A stretch of 64,000 nucleotides of DNA, from positions 157,448,006-157,512,005 of the forward strand of contig CM060955.1 in NCBI GenBank assembly GCA_030765055.1, in the 5' to 3' direction. A model generated the notes under the pieces. That model had not been told where the DNA came from. It saw only the letters and a list, made by a program, of their open reading frames with translations, and searched no databases. Source of the DNA: Mantis religiosa. Its lineage: Eukaryota > Arthropoda > Insecta > Mantodea > Mantidae. A program made the translations under genes and the position numbers. This document shows positions 57,610 through 64,000 of this stretch, in pieces. Numbering within the stretch: position 1 is the first letter of the stretch; each line of letters starts with the position of its first letter.

Positions 57610-58154
57610 GTATTAATGAGCTTCTTTGCTGCACTGTCAAAGTCTAGAAATTTACCACCAACATTTAAAGTATAAAATGGTGTCAATGGCCTAGCTTCTC
57701 TTATAACTGTTTCAACATCTCCCATTATTTGACATTTGCTAGATCTCCATCTCTTTTCTACTAGTGAAAAATCATAGTCAGAGACACCAAAACAATGTCC
57801 AACTTGCAGAAATTTATGATCGACCTGATCATACAAGTCCAGCTTAATAAGTAATAAGTACAGAAATACTATCATTCCATATTTTATCTCTCCTGCGCAG
57901 TTATTACTCCATATGATCAACCTTTTCTTACTTGTTAGGTTAGTTGTTTTGACATTAACAGCAGGAAGGAGAGCAGATGCCATTTCATTGCCTTCACTAG
58001 AAGCTTCACCCTCGTGCCATAAACACATAACTCCATCATATGTGTCGTAGATGTGACTCCCGAAATTATAACAGCCTAGTTGCATTGAATGCGCCAGGGA
58101 TGGAAGCTGAAAGACCATTTGTAGATCCATTGTAACAGTTGCAGGTCTTTGCAT

Positions 58155-59171
58155 GTGTCATATATGACTCTCCCTTTGGTTTCTTCGTGTGCTAGATTTC
58201 CTTGAACCTAACCTTCACCTTTTCTGACCCAGTATTTGCTACTATTTGCTACACTTAACATTCTGAAAAAGAAAAACAAAAGAAAGAAATTCTTCCGTTT
58301 TGCAACCAGGACTGAATGACACATAACTGGTATAGAACTTCCATGGGTACTGACAAAAATGCAGCACCATCTGTTGACAGCAATTTCAGTTATTTGTAAA
58401 GCTCATGGCACATAGAGGATTCTGGACTACATTGGCCTTGGTACAGAGATGATTTTGAGATACATAACTAAAAATCGATAACAATGACACTTAGCTGGTT
58501 TAGAACTACCATTATCCAGTTCATAATGAAAGCAAAAACAACTACATCGTGTCCTGCTTGTAGAGCTCTGCTACAATTTATGGAGATCCCTTTGTTTTTC
58601 TCCTACTCCACCACTTTAACTCCAATCGGAGTTGCTACAAGGAAGTAGTTCCTTTCGAAGTACTTCAGTCTGGAGTACTCTTAAAATGACTTCCTCAATT
58701 CCCACTCCGCAGTATTGGAAACACTTTCAGTGTTTTCTTTGGAGTGCTACCGGAATAACTTCCTCCACTCCATAAACCTGGAGCTATTGTAATGCTATTT
58801 GCTTAAAGCAAAAACCAAAGGGACGTCATACTGTGATTTAAAAACTATATTTTATTCCAAAGGCAGGTTCTATACTGTTACGGAGCAACACTCAAGTGAA
58901 ATTTGTTTACATTTGACTTTGTAATGTTTTCGGAGTTAATTGCCAAGTAGCTTATTCTGTCTGCTCTAACATTTTGTTAATTATAACCATTTAAACGTAT
59001 CGTGTGGATCCGAAAATGAATTCGAGTGAGGAACATTTCCGTTCGGTACTTTTTCTACGAATTGAAATAGTCATTAACGTCCAAACAATGTGAATATCGG
59101 CTAAAACTCCATTTATAATTGATATAGCCAATTAAAAAGAGATTGGTTCTCTCTTAGGACTCCCAAGAACT
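58155..59171. other. unassigned sequence
   Basis: No gene recognised. An acceptor-like tract on the minus strand (ttgttttctttttcag, ending 58264) lies upstream of the DUF7869-like frame and could be an intron end. Confidence 0.35.
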
Positions 59172-59330
59172 GCTGTTGAACTCGGCACGGAGGTGCAAAC
59201 TTGGTCTACTGTACCCATGTCCCAAGTTGGGGCGTCCCCAGGAGGAAGAATGCGACTAGTTTTCGAGTGGGATAATGCGACTCTGCACCACGTTGAGGTG
59301 ACATTTGCGGCTGGATCTCTTGTTTGGGAT
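59172..59330 (-). repeat. SINE3 3' fragment
   Basis: The minus strand matches the end of SINE3 (cattcttcctcctggggac, gggtacagtagaccaag). Confidence 0.55.
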
Positions 59331-59459
59331 ACTGCTGTACCCCAGCAGATGGGGAGGCTGCGTCCTGTCCTTGGGGATAGTACCGATGTTCTAGGTCACG
59401 CAGTCGTCTTATTCTGAGCTTTTGCTCAGGTCCGGCGTCTCAGGTTGAGCGATTCCTTT

Positions 59460-60122
59460 AGATATTGTACATGGCTGCTGCAGTTCAAGCATGAAAACCC
59501 CTTACCAATGCCGGAGCCGTCCTTAGTTTACATGATGATATAAATAAGGTGGGAAAATGTGTTACTCCGCCGGCGATTGTGATTGGAGGGAATAGTCGCA
59601 CCATTTTATCAATCACGTGTCGAGCATATGTGCTGTGTTTTGCTTTGCCGTTTTCGATGTTTGAGTAGCTTATGTGGTAGCACTTTTATGTTAAGATTAA
59701 ATGAAAAGGTGTGTCTCCTGTGTTCCTTATGTACGCCAAAAAGTGACCGAATACTTACAACAATTACTCAAATATTTGATTTCATCACATAACCTCATCT
59801 CATTCATAAATTAAAAGTTAAGGCACGGAACTTTCTGCGGAATAACAGTGTTAAACAACTGCTTATAGCCACTTTGGCAATGACTTGAAAGTTCTACTGG
59901 CAAACAACTGAAAAAAAAATTGTACCTATTTGTAACCTGGCAACGGACGAATTCCTTAAACGATTTCCACTTCCGAACTGTCCTTTAATAACACTGGGTG
60001 ACATTGAAAATGTTTCGGGCTTAAAAATAGTGAATTTACATGTATTTCCATCAGCTGAATTAAAAAATCACCATAAAAATCATAGATTAGCTCTTCTTTT
60101 GAAGATAAAGTGACATTTCATT
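59460..60122. other. unassigned sequence upstream of the HSHLDFF frame
   Basis: May contain decayed upstream parts of the following gene; no motif is firm. Confidence 0.35.
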
Positions 60123-60626
60123 TTGTATGGTGAAGAATTTAAATTTGGGGGATTTTTTTGGGAGTTGGCACATCTGTCAAATAACAAAACACAATCAGAA
60201 GGTATTTTTGTTGGACCACAAATAAGAGAACTTGTAAAGGATCCTGCATTTGATCAAATTTTGGAGGGGAAAGAAAAGGAAGCTTGGGAAGCTTTCAAGG
60301 ATGTTGTTCATGGATTTTTAGGCAACAAAAGAGATGACAACTACAAGCATTTGGTGACAGTGCTCCTGCAAAAATACCGTAACCTTGGATGCAACATGTC
60401 CCTTAAGATCCATTTTCCCCACTCCCACCTAGACTTTTTCCCTCCTAGTTGTGGAGCTGTTAGTGATGAGCATGGGGAGAGATTCCATCAGGACATTTCT
60501 GTTATGGAACAAAGATATCAGGGCCGTTGGAACGAAGTAATGCTTGCGGATTACTGTTGGTCTTTGTATAGGGATTCTGCGGAATTCCATCTCAAGAGAC
60601 AAGCTAAAAGACGACGAAGTCAATAG
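60123..60626 (+). CDS. C-terminal part of an uncharacterised transposon-associated protein
   Basis: A 167-codon uninterrupted frame. Order: EGIFVGPQIRELVKDPAF, EKEAWEAFKDVVHGFLGNKR, LGCNMSLKIHFPHSHLDFF, GAVSDEHGERFHQDISVMEQ, RYQGRWNEVMLADYCWSLYR, then a basic tail (KRQAKRRRSQ). I recognise this as a protein type recurring in many arthropod genomes, in high copy and without an assigned reaction. The conserved HSHLDFF and DEHGERFHQD blocks hold clustered Asp, Glu and His residues that could be catalytic. The N-terminal part is not found, so this is a partial copy, though with no internal stop. A decayed relative lies at 21126-21350. The ATG used is merely the first in frame. Confidence 0.55.
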   Translation: MYGEEFKFGGFFWELAHLSNNKTQSEGIFVGPQIRELVKDPAFDQILEGKEKEAWEAFKDVVHGFLGNKRDDNYKHLVTVLLQKYRNLGCNMSLKIHFPHSHLDFFPPSCGAVSDEHGERFHQDISVMEQRYQGRWNEVMLADYCWSLYRDSAEFHLKRQAKRRRSQ

Positions 60627-61274
60627 GCCACCACATGATTCTCTTCAGACGCGACTATCTGCGAAGTATTTTTCCAGCAATTTAGAACTCTTAGCATGTA
60701 ATTACCCGTTAAAAAAATCAAATGCACTTTCATTGTTGTTAGAACGTATGTAATTAAAATGTATCATTTTCTCTCAATCCGTTAATATGTAATACTTCCA
60801 TCTTGTGTATATCATATAAACTAGAGCTAATAAAATTTTTTCATTGTCATATTTGTTTTTCTCAACCCAAAATTAGCAGGAATTGCCTCATGAAGTGCTC
60901 GAAACATTCAAAAATTATTTTTTGTTGCCCAGTGTTATTCCTTCGCCACAGCAATTATATTTTTTCTGTTTGTGTTCATAAATTCAAAACCTATGTCGCG
61001 AAGAATGGCTTGTTTTTCAAAGCTCGGCTAAATGCGATAATTGATTACTGCTTGAAGCACTCGTGTAATTGTAGTGTCTCGGTTCTTTCAAAGAAGCTAT
61101 GAACCTTGCAACGAATAACACTTAACAAATTCATCACTTTCACTTTACACAACTGGCTTCATTCTTTCATTCTTTCGGAATGGAAAGCTCATTTGTTTTC
61201 ATAACCTCACTTCGAGCGCCATTGATACTTGGCGCTGAAACACTGGATAATTCTACTGACAAATTAACAACGTC
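60627..61274. other. unassigned sequence
   Basis: No gene recognised. Confidence 0.4.
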
Positions 61275-61457
61275 CTAAATTGTTAAGGTTGGGTATTTTT
61301 TACACAACTTGAAAAACACGTTCAATATGATCTGTTTATCGCCAATTTTTAAAGGTTCCACTTTGTGATGTTTTACATATTGCACGGAAGCCGCCATGTC
61401 TTCCCACTTCCTTTTAAGGCGCGCAAGCGCAGCGTGCACTCTGATTAATATATACAA
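61275..61457 (-). pseudogene. possible Tc1-like transposase N-terminal remnant
   Basis: The end of this minus frame, VEPLKIGDKQIILNVFFKLC KKYP, is laid out like RPLKSGERRMIVHCFSVLKE at 21.8 kb, which opens a DDE_3-type transposase. Only this N-terminal piece is present. Confidence 0.35.
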
Positions 61458-61750
61458 ATTACGCTACTTACATTTACCAGATAAACTACTATTATGTGTT
61501 TCAAAAGGGAAGAGTTCTCGCCTGTAGTGAATCAGATGCGTTAGAGGCTTCAGCGTTGCCACCTCGTTATCCCCATTTTTATATTTCCCTCTCTCTCGCA
61601 CAGTCGGCGGGTGTTCGTGGCACTTGACATAAGGGAACGCAAACTGAATTTTCTAACGTTTTATAATAATGCAGTTGTTGAAATCACAATTGCAACATGT
61701 TTTAAATATTTAGTATAAAATTAATTATAGTTTATGAATGACTTCTTTTT

Positions 61751-62002
61751 CTAATCCAACGAAAATGCCAGCGGTGCATCCGTATAACTGTGAATGTTAC
61801 TTGCGTTAAGAGATAATTCGTCATTGTCATTGTCTTCATCGTCTGAGTACTGCAAATTTATGATCATAGGTTCCAAAATCTCGTTACGTGCTATTTCTTT
61901 CCAAAAGTCGTCTTCCTGTAGTTTATCTGATGTCTCACGCCGTTTTCCCAGTCTTGTTGTGTTCCTTGTTAATTTCTTCGTGAATAAGTCGTTCAGCGTC
62001 AG
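61751..62002 (-). CDS. short unrecognised open frame
   Basis: 84 codons to a stop at 61751: KLTRNTTRLGKRRETSDKLQ, EDDFWKEIARNEILEP, then an acidic stretch (YSDDEDNDNDELSL). It has no start codon of its own. It could be a transposon N-terminal exon or an exon of an unknown gene; splice sites are not clear. Confidence 0.25.
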   Translation of the reverse strand: MTLNDLFTKKLTRNTTRLGKRRETSDKLQEDDFWKEIARNEILEPMIINLQYSDDEDNDNDELSLNASNIHSYTDAPLAFSLD

Positions 62003-62042
62003 TCAGTTTAAAAATACTCGTATTATTTCTGTGTGCAGCATT

Positions 62043-62937
62043 CGAGGGCTGTTCAATAAAGAATGACCACAATTCTTTTTGACAATGTATCTTTACTAAT
62101 CCTCAGAATTTTGATGGTCCTTCTCAAAATGGTCTCCCCTGAATGCGATGCACTTGTCCCAGCGTTTCTGACAATCTTCAAAGACATGCTGGTAACCATT
62201 TTGAGTGATCCTTCAAAATCGCCTCCGCAGCCTTCACCACTGCTTCTGATGATGGATAATGCCTCCCACGTAGGCGTTTCTTCAACTTAGGGAATAGAAA
62301 AAAGTCACATGGGACTAAATCCGGCCTATAGGAAGGGTGAGGGATGCACTTCACATTGATTTTACAAGATATTCAGCAACAACATTGCCAATATGCAGCC
62401 ACGCATTATCGTGGTGCGGCATCCAGCCTGCTTCACGGAAATGTGGTCTTTAGCGCCTGATATGTACTTGCAATGTTTTCAGAACATCCCTGTAGTATTG
62501 TCCAGCTACTGATGTGTGTGCAGGTACAACATACTGATAAACCATTCCATGAATTTCAAAGAATGAGATGACCATAACTTTCCCAGCAGAAGCAACCATT
62601 TTTGCTTTTGGAGGTTGGTGATGAAGGATATTTCCACACTGAGCTTTGCTGCTTGCTCTCAGAGTCAAAATGATGTTGCCAAGTTTCATCAGCAGTGATT
62701 ACATTTGATAGACACTCCAGATCTTCCTCTAACATCAACTTTAACTGCATGTTACCTCCATTGCAGCTGTAGGCGATACTGAACATGTCTGAACTTGCCT
62801 GGTTCTCACAGGCGGGAACCAGGAGTACCAAAAATGAAACTACTACGGCGTGTTTGTTTAACATTAAGCTAACAGAATATAATAAGAATCAATTATGTCC
62901 GTAAAAAGTATGACCATTCTTTATTGAACACCCCTCG
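62043..62937 (-). mobile_element. mariner-type element, internally deleted
   Basis: Terminal repeats of about 27 bp (cgagggctgttcaataaagaatg at left, mirrored by cattctttattgaacacccctcg at right), with TA at 62938-62939. The left flank has decayed. 895 bp, against about 1.3 kb for a full element. Confidence 0.82.
62100..62864 (-). pseudogene. mariner transposase remnant
   Basis: Minus strand, with shifts: VITADETWQHHFDSESKQQS (first Asp), KMVASAGKVMVISFFEIHGM, YRDVLKTLQVHIRR, a decayed second-Asp region (DNA at about 62400), then YRPDLVPCDFFLFPKLKKRL (third Asp). The N-terminal DNA-binding half is deleted. It is not the same family as the mariner at 346-2376. Confidence 0.82.
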
Positions 62938-62939
62938 TA

Positions 62940-63474
62940 ATTTGAGCCCACATTAACTCAATTGGATTGTTCTGGCAGTAGTAAGGGGGAAGGTGGATCG
63001 TGTCTCATTGATCCAGCTGATACACTTTTTCAGGGAAGAGTAACTGGATAATGCTGCTTTGAACTAACTCTCTTGAGTAAATAGAGACTACGAATCATTC
63101 ATAAACAAAGATATAATGTGACCAGGTACATTCTGCCAGACCAGCAAGAAGTGTATCGTTTCCTCTCATCGAATTTAACAAACACCTTGGCTTATTCAAA
63201 GTACATATTTCTTTTATCATGTCATGTCAAATGTTTACGATCAGTTCTAAGTAATTTCAAATATACGTTCACGCATACATGCCAACCAATAATGACATTC
63301 ATTACAGTGCTTACGTCACAAGGCATTGTTATAATACAAGAGGCGTCCAGGAAGTAAGCTCTGTTTCAGTTTATCTCCGCTGCAGCGCTGTGATTGCAGT
63401 TCCGTACATGCGCGGTAGATGCTCTGTATCAAGGAGAAGAAACGTGCGCTACTGTGAGATCGCTGTCAGCCACG
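62940..63474. other. unassigned sequence
   Basis: No gene or repeat recognised. Confidence 0.4.
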
Positions 63475-63476
63475 TA

Positions 63477-64000
63477 GAGTCTGTTTAGTTAACGCGTGTG
63501 CAGTTCGGAGTCAAAGGAACCTGACCCTACCGCCCACTAATGACCGTCATAAATCTATCTCCACACTTCAGAAATGGAACACTGTCGTTGAGGACCAATA
63601 GAAACTCTGATTTTCTTGAAGTGACAGTCGCATGTCTACTCCACGTGGAGTCTCAGTTGCCAAAGTTCCAACATCCAGTTGATCTGTTTCATTACGTGCA
63701 GAAATTCGTTATGTGTCACGATGGGGAGACGGTGGGAGGGAAATGCAGTGATAAATGCAAATGAAGTAATAGATAACTTTCAGTCACGTGAAAATAATCA
63801 AAGTGAAGACAATAGTGTGAATAACTGGGCTGAGTTATATTAATGGAAAAGCCAAAAAAAAAAAAGTTATAACGGGAACTGTTTCCAAGCAAATTCAGGC
63901 GCTTGTTTTGAACACATATAAATATGTGCTGACAAATAATCTTGGTAAGGGGTCGTGCAATGAACCTGATGATAAATTCTGGGTATTCACAGAAATACAG
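63477..64000 (+). mobile_element. element X copy 4, cut by the window edge
   Basis: TA at 63475-63476, then the left terminal repeat gagtctgtttagttaacgcg. The left open frame (63540-63764) and the first part of the transposase region (KQIQALVLNTYKY) follow. The right end lies outside the window. Confidence 0.88.

Larger units (their letters stand above)
56290..58154 (-). pseudogene. DUF7869-like protein gene, split by a solo LTR
   Basis: Minus strand, 58154 to 57610: TVTMDLQMVFQLPSLAHSMQ, LGCYNFGSHIYDT, DGVMCLWHEGEASSEGNEMA, KKRLIIWSNNCAGEIKYGMI, DQVDHKFLQVGHCFGVSDYD, ending DSAAKKLINT. These blocks (F/M-DLQ, WHEGxAxRGxxE, L-x-SDxCxGQ-like, DHKFxxxGHxxxxxD) follow the DUF7869 family found in transposon-associated proteins of animals and plants. 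The LTR at 56418-57609 interrupts it. With one copy of the gtat duplication removed, the frame continues KKVQITKMCWLRFQRGKRGT. SNNCAGE replaces the usual SDxCxGQ, so it may have decayed before the LTR arrived. Biochemical function unknown. Confidence 0.65.

Overview
This 64 kb window is a stretch of a large, repeat-saturated eukaryotic genome, almost certainly an insect. The evidence is GT-AG spliced exons, mariner, Tc1-like, PIF-Harbinger and hAT DNA transposons, jockey-, CR1- and RTE-like LINE pieces, a Penelope-like element, solo LTRs, tRNA-derived SINEs and two satellites. A cockroach or related polyneopteran is my guess from the style of the tRNA-derived SINEs; the sequence alone does not prove it.

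One conserved host gene is visible, on the minus strand. Four coding exons (31476-31198, 30101-29830, 20832-20670, 19250-19017) join in phase 0, 2, 0 and give the first 316 residues of a type II membrane protein of the glycosyltransferase 92 (DUF23) type: basic cytosolic tail, one membrane segment, low-complexity stem, start of the GT92 domain. The remaining catalytic exons are not seen and probably lie beyond the left edge. The introns are filled with transposons, and the two tandem arrays at 7.6-18.2 kb lie just past the last visible exon.

Region by region. 0-7 kb: a mariner interrupted by two nested insertions, a solo LTR, and a PIF-Harbinger element inside an inverted-repeat element with tRNA-like ends. 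7.5-11.8 kb: a tRNA-derived SINE whose 108-bp body is tandemly amplified about 39 times. 12.5-13.8 kb: copy 1 of a Tc1/mariner-superfamily element, here called X, containing a 220-bp hairpin insertion. 14.6-18.2 kb: a 141-bp satellite, about 25 units. 19-31.5 kb: the GT92 exons with LINE, hAT, SINE and X copies between them. 31.6-35.4 kb: a solo LTR, LINE fragments, and a Penelope-like 3' end with a hammerhead-ribozyme motif. 35.4-43.1 kb: a second 108-bp array of about 71 units with higher-order structure. 44-50 kb: nested SINEs, LTRs and X copy 3. 51-58 kb: several LINE fragments and a DUF7869-like reading frame split by a solo LTR. 60-64 kb: a transposon-associated reading frame, a deleted mariner and X copy 4.

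I see no functional tRNA or rRNA gene, no CRISPR array and no bacterial-type operon. Nearly every long reading frame apart from the GT92 exons is a broken transposon gene, or an artefact of a tandem repeat. Many insertions can be dated relative to one another from target-site duplications and from empty sites preserved in sister copies within the window.
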